A stretch of 7,754 nt of DNA from Gammaproteobacteria bacterium (GCA_030426005.1 JAUHZM010000147.1:1-7754), one strand, 5' to 3'; shown: positions 1-6,866, counted from the stretch's first letter. Numbers and translations are program-made. Notes: a model not told the origin generated them from the sequence alone.

Positions 1-727
1 GGTTGAAGCGAGTAATGGGCACGGTGGCTTTGGCTTCCTGCTGTTTCTCGGTGATCTGGCGTTTGACCTGCTGCACAATCCCAGGTGCATAACGCATAAA
101 TGAATTCGCCACCTGCATCGGTGAGCGAATGTAATTGATCAAGCCGCGTGCCGACATCTGAAACGGGGTCGGTTTTTCATACCGGTTCGAATTGATGCGT
201 TGTTTGACTGGCATGACAGGTGTGCCTTTCTGATCGATGTCCATCAGACCGCCAAAGAAATTCACGATGGCCATGCCGTCGGCAGCCGCGTGGTGAATTT
301 TGGTTGCCACAGCATACGCGCCACTTGGAATGCCTGGCACGTTATCGATCCCTTCAATGACGTACATCTCCCATGGCGCACGTTGCATATCCAGAGGGCG
401 AGAATGAAAGCGGGCTAAGTGGATACATAATTGTCGCCAATCCGCAGGGTGAGGCAGACGGCCGTGGCGAATGTGATACTCGATATCAAAATGTTCGTCT
501 TCGATCCAGTAGGGGTAATCGAGCTCGAGCGGCACATGATAGATGCGTCGTTTATATATCGGCGATGTGTGCAGGCGACTGCGAACGTGTTCGATAATTT
601 CCTTAAAACGGACGGTGCCATTGGGTGCCGTGGAAGGATCAAAAATCGCCACTGAAGTGACTTGAGACAAACTCTTGTTGGTCTCCATGTATAAGAACTG
701 AGCGTCTTGCGCGGAGAGCTGTTGCAT
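1..727 (-). CDS. WS/DGAT-family acyltransferase (wax ester synthase/diacylglycerol acyltransferase), N-terminal part, cut by the window edge
   Basis: Read on the minus strand from the ATG at 727-725, an open frame of 242 codons runs to the left edge without a stop. The protein opens with MQQLSAQDAQFLYMET, the usual start of this family. Residues 111-120 (PLDMQRAPWE) match the conserved PLDxxxPxWE block. HHAAADG at residues 145-151 is the family's HHxxxDG catalytic motif, placed about where it lies in characterised members. The last residues, TRFN, fit the conserved stretch after the N-terminal domain. These enzymes move an acyl group from acyl-CoA to diacylglycerol or a long-chain alcohol, making triacylglycerol or wax ester at the inner membrane or lipid bodies. 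Which acceptor is used cannot be told here. Members are normally about 450-550 residues, so the C-terminal half lies outside. An in-frame TGA 33 bases upstream limits the start, and no strong ribosome site is visible. The gene is divergent from the glycerolipid operon. Confidence 0.93.
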   Translation of the reverse strand, partial: MQQLSAQDAQFLYMETNKSLSQVTSVAIFDPSTAPNGTVRFKEIIEHVRSRLHTSPIYKRRIYHVPLELDYPYWIEDEHFDIEYHIRHGRLPHPADWRQLCIHLARFHSRPLDMQRAPWEMYVIEGIDNVPGIPSGAYAVATKIHHAAADGMAIVNFFGGLMDIDQKGTPVMPVKQRINSNRYEKPTPFQMSARGLINYIRSPMQVANSFMRYAPGIVQQVKRQITEKQQEAKATVPITRFN

Positions 728-831
728 GAGTGATGATCGGTTGGTGATGGTCAGGTCTCAATCTTACTCCAAAATGCGGATCGCTTGCTAACTCTGAACG
801 TACGCACGCAAAATCCACTGCACGGTCGTTC

Positions 832-859
832 TTGTAAATACGCTGGGTTGCGGTAGTAT
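832..859 (+). promoter_or_regulatory. Candidate sigma70-type promoter for the glycerolipid operon
   Basis: TTGTAA (832-837) and TAGTAT (854-859) lie 16 bases apart. Each matches the sigma70 -35 and -10 consensus at four of six positions. A start near 866 would leave a leader of about 40 bases before the ATG at 908. The 180 bases between the divergent start codons (728-907) must also hold a promoter for the WS/DGAT gene. The best minus-strand -10 I see is TAAGAT near 765-770, with only a poor -35. I found no convincing operator palindrome. This is a pattern match, not proof. Confidence 0.3.
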
Positions 860-897
860 TGGATCAACGTCAAATTGAATCGCTACCAACGTGCCTT

Positions 898-902
898 GAG
901 GG
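898..902 (+). promoter_or_regulatory. Ribosome binding site that selects the ATG at 908
   Basis: GAGGG ends five bases before the ATG at 908. The longest open frame could start at a TTG at 875, but nothing like a Shine-Dalgarno sequence precedes that codon. The family's HAD motif begins about 25 residues after the ATG, as expected, so the 11-residue TTG extension is probably not translated. Confidence 0.6.
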
Positions 903-907
903 CATGC

Positions 908-2725
908 ATGAATCTCTATAGCAAAGTAACCAAAGAAGTAGACGCCGCACCGGAAGGGCCTCAGATCGGGGCTTTCTTTGATTTCGATGGAACTGTCATC
1001 TATGGCTATTCCGCGTTTACTTATTTGCGCGAGCAAATTAAGCGTGGTGATGTGACGCCCAAGCAGCTGCTGGAATTGGTGCGCGTGATGTCGGATTTCG
1101 GTTTGGGAAATATGGGCTTCTCAGGCTTGATGGCGGTGGCATCACAGTATTTGTCCGGTATTGATGAAGCCGAGTATCTGGCGTTCGCAGATAAACTGTA
1201 TAAGGACCACATTGCCAAGCTGATTTACCCAGAATCGCGTGCGCTGATTGAAGCGCATTTACGCAAAGGTCACACCGTGGCGTTGATTTCTGCTGCCACA
1301 CCGTATCAAGTGATGCCGGCTGCCAAAGAGCTGGGTATCGAAAACGTGTTTTGCACGAATCTGGAAGTAATTAACGGCAAGTTCACTGGTGCGGTCATCA
1401 AGCCAACCTGCTATGGCATGGGGAAGGTCGACGCGGCGGAAAAAATGATCGATTCGCACGGTGTGGATATTCGTCAAAGTTTTTTCTACAGCGACAGTGA
1501 TGAAGATATCCAGTTGCTGGAGTTTGTTGGTCGTCCGCGTCCGCTTAACCCCAACAAGCGGTTGCGTCGAATCGCCAGTGGTCGTGGTTGGCCCGTGCAG
1601 GATTTCAACAGTCGCGGCAGTGCTTCCATCTTTGATTATACGCGTACCTTTGCGACCCAGATGAGCATGATTACCTCGTTTGCGGCTGGGATTCCAATTT
1701 ATGCGCTGACCGGCTCGATGAATAAGACGCGCAATTTTTCCACCTCGCTGTTTGCTGACACCGCGTGTGCCCTGACTGGGATTGAGCTGGATGTCACCGG
1801 TGAAGAACACGCCTGGTCAGACCGGCCTTGTGTGTTTGTGTTCAATCACCAAAGTCAGGCGGATGTGATTATTTTGCCAACACTGCTGCGTCGTGATTTG
1901 GCTGGCGTAGGCAAAAAGGAGATCGGTGATGTGCCGATCCTCGGCAAGCTAATGCAGCTCGGCGGTACGGTGTTGATCGATCGCGAAAATTCGAAGTCTG
2001 CACGTGACGCAATGAAACCACTGGTCGACGTATTGCAGAAAGAGGGGCGCTCGGTGTGCATCGCACCGGAGGGTACTCGATCCACTTCCACCAACTTAGG
2101 GCGCTTTAAAAAAGGTGCATTCCATCTGGCAATGCAGGCTGGTGTGCCGATTGTCCCGATTGTGATTCATAATGCCATCGACGTCGCGCCGCGCGGACAA
2201 TACGTATTTCGTGCAGCCACGGTCAAGGTAACGGTGTTGCCCCCAGTTGACACCAGTCGCTGGAAAGCGAGTACGATGAATAAGCATGTTGAGCAGGTTC
2301 GTGACATGTTTTTAGTGGAATTAGATCAGATGCGCTTTCAGCCAGATCGTGAGGAGTCAATGCAAGCCGCTGAGCGTGCGGTCATGCTGCGCGCACAAGC
2401 CCGACAGCGTGCGCTTGAGCTCAAAGCTCAGCGCAATATCGAGGAAGAGACAAGCAGTGTCGCTGGGCCAATCAGTGAGTTGCGGGCAGTCGCAAAACCG
2501 AGGGTAAAGAAAGCGCGTAAGAAAACCACCGCCAGGCGTTCGGCACGCCCTGCTAAAGTAAGCGCTGTGACAAACGAGACTTCGACCAATGGTATAGGGA
2601 CGACTAATGGGCATGATGCCAGTGCGCCCATCGAGATGTCTGATTCTGCCTCTAACCCAGCGCCGCGTCGTCGGCGTAAAAAGCGACCCGTAGTGAAGGT
2701 GTCTGCCCGTACCCTTGAATCCTAG
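908..2725 (+). CDS. plsC: Bifunctional HAD-superfamily IB phosphatase / PlsC-type 1-acylglycerol-3-phosphate acyltransferase
   Basis: The protein has 605 residues and two enzyme domains. Residues about 20-235 are a HAD subfamily IB hydrolase like SerB. DFDGT at 25-29 carries the nucleophile D25 and the acid/base D27; S128 is motif II, K173 is motif III, and SDSDED at 195-200 is motif IV. A hydrophobic stretch near 252-272 leads into a PlsC/LPLAT domain. That domain has NHQSQAD with H314-x4-D319, LIDR around 356-359, EGTRS at 388-392 and VPIVPI at 413-418. All catalytic residues of both domains appear intact. The PlsC half should acylate lysophosphatidate to phosphatidate at the inner membrane. 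The HAD substrate is unknown; phosphatidate is an attractive guess from context. From about residue 530 the tail is basic and low-complexity (KKARKK, RRRRKK). The architecture matches M. tuberculosis Rv2483c, as I recall it. This is the first gene of a three-gene operon. Confidence 0.92.
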   Translation: MNLYSKVTKEVDAAPEGPQIGAFFDFDGTVIYGYSAFTYLREQIKRGDVTPKQLLELVRVMSDFGLGNMGFSGLMAVASQYLSGIDEAEYLAFADKLYKDHIAKLIYPESRALIEAHLRKGHTVALISAATPYQVMPAAKELGIENVFCTNLEVINGKFTGAVIKPTCYGMGKVDAAEKMIDSHGVDIRQSFFYSDSDEDIQLLEFVGRPRPLNPNKRLRRIASGRGWPVQDFNSRGSASIFDYTRTFATQMSMITSFAAGIPIYALTGSMNKTRNFSTSLFADTACALTGIELDVTGEEHAWSDRPCVFVFNHQSQADVIILPTLLRRDLAGVGKKEIGDVPILGKLMQLGGTVLIDRENSKSARDAMKPLVDVLQKEGRSVCIAPEGTRSTSTNLGRFKKGAFHLAMQAGVPIVPIVIHNAIDVAPRGQYVFRAATVKVTVLPPVDTSRWKASTMNKHVEQVRDMFLVELDQMRFQPDREESMQAAERAVMLRAQARQRALELKAQRNIEEETSSVAGPISELRAVAKPRVKKARKKTTARRSARPAKVSAVTNETSTNGIGTTNGHDASAPIEMSDSASNPAPRRRRKKRPVVKVSARTLES

Positions 2726-2737
2726 TCGGGTCGGTAC

Positions 2738-5044
2738 ATGAGTAGCAATCCCTGGCAACAAATTAAGGCTGAGCAGGTTCTGTTTATAATCGACGCAGCG
2801 CATGCGGTCGAGGAACAGCTATTACTTGAGTGGCTCAGTAATACCAAGTCGCAGATTGGCTATGCAGGTACCGTGAGCCATTGCGTGGTGCCCATTGTTA
2901 GTGACCCAGAAGATATACCGACTGATGGCTTGAATATGGCGCTGCAGGTCAGCGAGGAAACCCTGGTGGTACCCGTCCGCGTGATCTGGAAGACCATGCT
3001 CGACAACATCAATCACGGGCCACGTTGGCGAGATTTGCTGCGTGGTAATCCGCGTCGACCCGGTTTACGCAGAGCGCAAAAAATTCTCGATGATGATCCG
3101 TCTCGTGCCTTCTGTATTATGGGCAAGCCAGCCACCTTGGCTGATCTGAAGGCACGCTATACGGCACGGCGTGAGATAGCCAGCGTGAATGAAAACCTGG
3201 CGGATTACGTGGCCGAACAAGCGAGCCTTGCGCTTGAAGTAGCCGAACGGCGTTTGCGTGGCACGCGCTACAAAGTGCCGCGTCAGGTCTCTAAGCAAGT
3301 GCGGGCCAGTGATCGATATAAAGCCGGGATTCAGGCGATCGCGACGGCGACCGGCGAATCGGAACAGGCCCTACGACAAAAAGCACTCAAGTACTTTAAA
3401 GAACTGGTGGCCCTGCCGCACAATTTTTGGCAAGACGTTGCGGCATCCTTTAATCGATGGATTATTTCGCTTGGTTATGAAAACAAGCTGGTGATCGATC
3501 TGGAAAAGCTAGAGACGTATCGCTCCATTGTGCGCGAGCATCCAACGGCATTGTTGTGGACCCATAAAACCCATATGGACGGCGTGACCATGCAGTCAGT
3601 GCTGTTTGAAAATGACTTTCCGCCGCCGCACATCATGGGCGGCATCAATATGGCGTTCGCTGGGGTTGGCTTCCTGGCGCGTCGCTCGGGTGCCATCTTT
3701 ATCCGACGCTCGTTTCAGGATAATCCACTCTACAAGTTGGTCCTGCGTAGCTATCTGGCGTACTTGTTGGAGAAGCGCTTTCCTTTGACTTGGTCGTTTG
3801 AAGGCACACGCTCCCGCGTTGGTAAATTGATGCCGCCAAAATATGGAATGTTGAAGTACGTGATGGAAGCGATGCAGGACTCCGATGCGGACGATCTGCA
3901 TATCATTCCAGTCGCCATCAACTACGACATGAATAATGACGTCAAGGACTACGCCGCCGAACAGGCAGGCGGCATTAAGCGTCCTGAGTCGCTAAGCTGG
4001 TTTATTTCGTATCTGCGTCGAATGCGGCAACCGTTAGGACGCATCTACGTGGACTTTGGTGACCCGGTTATCGTTAATAAGGCGGCCTACAATAAGGATC
4101 CACTGGCACTACAACGGACCGCATTTCAGGTTGGCGTAGAGGTGAATCGCGTCACGCCGATTACGCTCACGGCATTGATGTCGATGTCGTTGCTCGGTGC
4201 CGCGCCACGAGCGCAAACCATCGAAGAAATGCAGGATGACATGGAGGCACTGCGTGCTTGGTCGTATTCGCGTGACATTAAGTTCACCAGCGATTTTGAC
4301 GACGACAATCAACAGCGCATGTTGGAACTGATCGACAATATGGTGAGTTCAGGATTGATCAATCGTTATGATGAAGGTCCAGAAACCGTCTACGCCGTTG
4401 CCAACGATCAACAGGTGATGGCGAGCTATTACCGCAATACCATTGTGCACCACTTTGTGTCCAAGGCCATTGCTGAGATGAGTTTACTGGAAGCCTTGAA
4501 CCAGCCAGAGAACAAACTGGCCGCGTTCTGGCGCGAAGCCAATCACCTCAAAGACATGTTCAAGTTTGAGTTTTTCTATGCGCCGACGGAACAATTTCAG
4601 GCTGGTATTCGCGCTGAATTAGCGCACTTTGAGCCAGACTGGGAAGCGCGTATTGAAGAGACCGACTTTATTGCCAACCTGTTGCGCAATATGCGGCCTT
4701 TGGTTGCACACTGCTGTTTAAAACCGTATTTAGAGGCGTATCGGATCGTTGCGGATGTGTATAGTCGGCTGGAAGCGCATGAGACCTTAGAGGAAAAAGC
4801 ATTGGTGTCGGCGGCGTTTAAGTATGGCCGACAGGCCTACATGCAGCGACGTATTTCAAGCAAAGCATCAATTGGCGAAATTCTGTTTAAAAATGGGTTT
4901 AAACTACTCGACAGTTACGGTTTGGTTGCGCCCGGTGGCGATGCCTTAAAAGAGCAACGTAAACAAATCAGCAAAGAGTTGCGTATACGCGCGCATCGAA
5001 TAGAAAGAATAAGAGCATTAGCCATGCCGAATGATCTGGACTAA
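2738..5044 (+). CDS. plsB: Glycerol-3-phosphate 1-O-acyltransferase PlsB
   Basis: The 768 residues are close to the usual size of PlsB (E. coli about 807). The enzyme transfers an acyl chain to sn-glycerol-3-phosphate, the committed step to lysophosphatidate, at the cytoplasmic face of the inner membrane. The acyltransferase blocks are in order: THKTHMDG with H276-x4-D281, GGIN followed by IFIRRSF at 320-326, FEGTRSR with E355 and R358, and IIPVAINYD around P391. The GPAT signature residues (IRR, EGxRSR) support glycerol-3-phosphate as acceptor. EGTRSR replaces the EGGRSR of E. coli PlsB. A stretch near 406-440 (GGIKRPESLSW, then GRIYVDFGDP) looks more like the large actinobacterial GPATs than enteric PlsB, from memory. 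The N-terminal 240 and C-terminal 300 residues are mostly helical and lack recognised motifs. The start lies 12 bases after the HAD-PlsC stop with only a weak ribosome site, so translation may be coupled. Confidence 0.93.
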   Translation: MSSNPWQQIKAEQVLFIIDAAHAVEEQLLLEWLSNTKSQIGYAGTVSHCVVPIVSDPEDIPTDGLNMALQVSEETLVVPVRVIWKTMLDNINHGPRWRDLLRGNPRRPGLRRAQKILDDDPSRAFCIMGKPATLADLKARYTARREIASVNENLADYVAEQASLALEVAERRLRGTRYKVPRQVSKQVRASDRYKAGIQAIATATGESEQALRQKALKYFKELVALPHNFWQDVAASFNRWIISLGYENKLVIDLEKLETYRSIVREHPTALLWTHKTHMDGVTMQSVLFENDFPPPHIMGGINMAFAGVGFLARRSGAIFIRRSFQDNPLYKLVLRSYLAYLLEKRFPLTWSFEGTRSRVGKLMPPKYGMLKYVMEAMQDSDADDLHIIPVAINYDMNNDVKDYAAEQAGGIKRPESLSWFISYLRRMRQPLGRIYVDFGDPVIVNKAAYNKDPLALQRTAFQVGVEVNRVTPITLTALMSMSLLGAAPRAQTIEEMQDDMEALRAWSYSRDIKFTSDFDDDNQQRMLELIDNMVSSGLINRYDEGPETVYAVANDQQVMASYYRNTIVHHFVSKAIAEMSLLEALNQPENKLAAFWREANHLKDMFKFEFFYAPTEQFQAGIRAELAHFEPDWEARIEETDFIANLLRNMRPLVAHCCLKPYLEAYRIVADVYSRLEAHETLEEKALVSAAFKYGRQAYMQRRISSKASIGEILFKNGFKLLDSYGLVAPGGDALKEQRKQISKELRIRAHRIERIRALAMPNDLD

Positions 5045-5049
5045 GGAGA
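5043..5049 (+). promoter_or_regulatory. Strong ribosome binding site for gpsA overlapping the plsB stop codon
   Basis: AAGGAGA begins inside the TAA stop of plsB (5042-5044) and ends seven bases before the GTG at 5057. It fixes the non-ATG start of gpsA. Ribosomes terminating on plsB would sit on this site, so the two genes are probably translated in a coupled way. Confidence 0.8.
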
Positions 5050-5056
5050 CTGGACT

Positions 5057-6061
5057 GTGAGTAAACTCAAAGTTGGTTTAATCGGTGGCGGTTCTTGGGG
5101 AACCGCTGTTGCCTCATTGATTGCTAAAAACACCGACGTATCTTTGTGGGCACGAAGTGCGGATACCGTGGCGGAGATCAATAAGCGCCACACTAATAAA
5201 AAATATTTACCGGATGCGGTACTACCTAAAAATTTGGTAGCGCATACCGATTTGGCTGCCGTTGTGTCCAGCGCCGATGTGTTGGTCATGGGCGTGCCGT
5301 CGAATTCATTTCGCGATGTGTTAAAACAATTGCGCCCATTTGTGCGCCCCTGGATTCCAATTGTCAGTTTGACGAAGGGGTTGGAAAGTGGCACCGACCT
5401 TAGAATGACAGAAGTGATTCAAGGCGAGTTGCCAGGCCACCCAGTTGGTGTATTGACCGGGCCAAATCTGGCGCGCGAGATTATGGCCGGACAAGCCGCT
5501 GCCAGCGTGATCGCGATGGTTGACGACATCATCGTGCAAGAGCTGCAGAAGATTTTTAACAGCGGTTTGTTTCGTGTTTATACCAACGATGATGTGATTG
5601 GTTGTGAGCTCGGCGGCGTACTGAAAAACATCATTGCCATTGCTGTCGGCATGGGCATCGGCCTAGGGGCTGGAGACAATACGCGCTCTGCGCTGATCAC
5701 ACGTGGACTGGCTGAGATTACACGCCTAGGTGTAGCGATGGGTGGTCGTGCGGAAACCTTCTCTGGCCTGACCGGAATGGGCGACATGCTGGCGACATGC
5801 ATTAGTGCGCAAAGCCGCAATCACCACGTTGGTGTGCAGTTAGGAAAGGGGCGACATATCGATGACATCATCAACGAGATGGTAATGGTGGCCGAAGGTG
5901 TGAAAAGTGCACCAACGGTGGTTAAACTGGCCGCTCGCTATGGCGTGGAGATGCCCATTGCGCATGATGTGCATGAAGTGATTGCTGGGCGACGAACCGC
6001 GGAACAGGCATTTTACGGACTTTTAAAGCGCAAGGTCGGCGCGGAGATCGAATCGGATTAA
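5057..6061 (+). CDS. gpsA: NAD(P)H-dependent glycerol-3-phosphate dehydrogenase GpsA
   Basis: The 334-residue protein is of normal length (E. coli about 339) and complete. It reduces dihydroxyacetone phosphate to sn-glycerol-3-phosphate in the cytosol, supplying the backbone for phospholipids and other glycerolipids. The N-terminal Rossmann fold shows LIGGGSWGTAVA, where the family usually has GAGSWGTALA; the glycine pattern is kept. TKGLE carries the conserved K107, GPNLAREI lies at 135-142, and the C-terminal domain has GGVLKNIIAIA with catalytic K190. The substrate-binding stretch GAGDNTRSALITRGLAE starts near G204, and SGLTGMGDMLAT follows. The GTG start is chosen because a strong ribosome site lies seven bases upstream. 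It is the last gene of the operon, 12 bases after plsB, so its product feeds the reaction of its immediate neighbour. No clear intrinsic terminator follows. Confidence 0.97.
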   Translation: MSKLKVGLIGGGSWGTAVASLIAKNTDVSLWARSADTVAEINKRHTNKKYLPDAVLPKNLVAHTDLAAVVSSADVLVMGVPSNSFRDVLKQLRPFVRPWIPIVSLTKGLESGTDLRMTEVIQGELPGHPVGVLTGPNLAREIMAGQAAASVIAMVDDIIVQELQKIFNSGLFRVYTNDDVIGCELGGVLKNIIAIAVGMGIGLGAGDNTRSALITRGLAEITRLGVAMGGRAETFSGLTGMGDMLATCISAQSRNHHVGVQLGKGRHIDDIINEMVMVAEGVKSAPTVVKLAARYGVEMPIAHDVHEVIAGRRTAEQAFYGLLKRKVGAEIESD

Positions 6062-6180
6062 TTATTGGTTGTAGTCACTGGATCGTGACGTCGTAATCAG
6101 TATACTCCCGAGCATTCAAGTGCGAAGTTGAGTGTCGCCTATATGATACCCGTCAGTCTTCGTCGATAGACTCATTATGT

Positions 6181-6223
6181 GTGCTTTGCTGAGCAAGGCG
6201 CACGGTGCTTGAGGACAAAGCAC
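6181..6223 (+). repeat. Inverted repeats upstream of the lipoprotein gene, possible structured leader
   Basis: GTGCTTTG (6181-6188) and CAAAGCAC (6216-6223) are perfect 8-base complements separated by 27 bases. Nested inside is TTGCT-G-AGCAA (6186-6196). The longer hairpin 6181-6203, with a two-base bulge, would compete with the outer stem. GCAC/GTGC near 6200-6208 gives a third pairing. No T-run follows, so it does not look like a standard terminator of gpsA. It ends 23 bases before the lipoprotein ATG and could be an operator or a switching leader. The rest of the 6062-6246 gap shows a short dyad, GTCAC/GTGAC (6074-6089), and a lone TATACT (6101-6106) without a good -35. Confidence 0.4.
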
Positions 6224-6246
6224 CACTCAGAATTTGTATAAATACT

Positions 6247-6783
6247 ATGGCTTTTAAAAATAAAGTGCTGCCCGCACTGATGCCGTTGATCCTGCTGTCC
6301 GCCTGCTTGGATGGTCGCACCAGTGGCACGCAATCGTTGCCTGATCTCGATGGCATCTATGTTGGCAACTGGCAAGTGGCATCGCAGTTCGAATCCGACT
6401 CGGTATCTAAAAAAGTACTCGACAGCAACGTCATTATTCACGGCAATAGAGTGACTGTGACGGATGGTCAGTTCGTGGCGACCGGCAAGTTGCAAGCTGA
6501 CAAGCAATTCGAAGCGACCACTGGACCCCATTTCTCTTTGCAAGATGACGATACCCGTTGTACTGGCAGATTGGTGTTCTCAGGGTCAGTCGACACCACG
6601 GCGGATGACCATGATGCTGAGGCGGTCGTGATTGGTAAGACCAAGGGCTCACTCAACTGCGTGGCCGACGGTGTGCCGGTCGTTGCTACACTGAGCGGTC
6701 ATTTTGAATCAGTTAAACAACAGACCATCAGCAAGATATTCGTGCCCACCGTCAGCCTGCTGGATTTATTGAAGCATGCTTAA
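6247..6783 (+). CDS. Small predicted outer-membrane lipoprotein of unknown function
   Basis: The protein has 178 residues. Its N-terminus is a lipoprotein signal: two lysines (K4, K6), a hydrophobic core, and the lipobox LLSAC with lipidated C20. L21 follows the cysteine rather than aspartate, so by the E. coli sorting rule it would go to the outer membrane. The mature part has many short polar/hydrophobic alternations (IYVGNWQVAS, TLSGHFES), suggesting a small beta-rich domain. C105 and C138 could form a disulfide. I do not recognise the family. The ATG at 6247 is preferred because it gives a canonical signal peptide, although no clear ribosome site precedes it. An in-frame GTG at 6205 has AAGG six bases upstream and would add 14 residues. 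TATAAA at 6237-6242 lies just before the ATG but lacks a good -35. It shares the operon's direction but is 185 bases from gpsA, so it is probably a separate unit. Confidence 0.75.
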   Translation: MAFKNKVLPALMPLILLSACLDGRTSGTQSLPDLDGIYVGNWQVASQFESDSVSKKVLDSNVIIHGNRVTVTDGQFVATGKLQADKQFEATTGPHFSLQDDDTRCTGRLVFSGSVDTTADDHDAEAVVIGKTKGSLNCVADGVPVVATLSGHFESVKQQTISKIFVPTVSLLDLLKHA

Positions 6784-6789
6784 CAGCAA

Positions 6790-6814
6790 GGCGGCCAATC
6801 CTTGTAAGGCCGCC
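6790..6814. terminator. GC-rich hairpin between convergent genes, possible bidirectional terminator
   Basis: GGCGGCC (6790-6796) and GGCCGCC (6808-6814) form a perfect 7-bp stem with an 11-base loop. It starts seven bases after the lipoprotein stop. On the plus strand no T-run follows. On the minus strand the stem is followed by TTGCTGTTA, somewhat more terminator-like, for the RND gene reading from the right. Confidence 0.45.
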
Positions 6815-6825
6815 CAGGCATGTTC

Positions 6826-6848
6826 TCGCTAAAACTAGGAACTAGCGA
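6826..6848. repeat. Second inverted repeat in the convergent gap
   Basis: TCGCTA (6826-6831) and TAGCGA (6843-6848) make a 6-bp stem around an 11-base loop. An alternative 4-bp stem, CTAG-gaa-CTAG, lies at 6835-6845. It sits 18 bases beyond the stop of the RND gene and could help end or protect that transcript, but there is no T-run. Functional meaning is uncertain. Confidence 0.3.
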
Positions 6849-6866
6849 AGCATTAACTCCCCGCCC

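Noticed and set aside
200..655. Plus-strand open frames opposite the WS/DGAT gene
   Set aside because: They overlap one another and the strongly supported minus-strand family motifs, and their translations resemble no protein family.
875..907. TTG start giving an 11-residue longer HAD-PlsC protein
   Set aside because: No ribosome site precedes 875, whereas GAGGG sits five bases before the ATG at 908 and the HAD motif is at the normal distance from that ATG.
1259..1810. Minus-strand open frame of 183 codons inside the HAD-PlsC gene
   Set aside because: It lies wholly inside a well-supported coding gene in the opposite direction, has no recognisable motif and no ribosome site; it is a shadow frame.
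2357..2803. Minus-strand open frame of 148 codons over the HAD-PlsC tail and plsB start
   Set aside because: The long frame opposite the basic tail follows from its arginine- and alanine-rich codons; the translation is cysteine- and arginine-rich with no domain.
6074..6089. GTCAC/GTGAC dyad after gpsA as a terminator
   Set aside because: The stem is only five base pairs and no T-run follows, so it is too weak to call.
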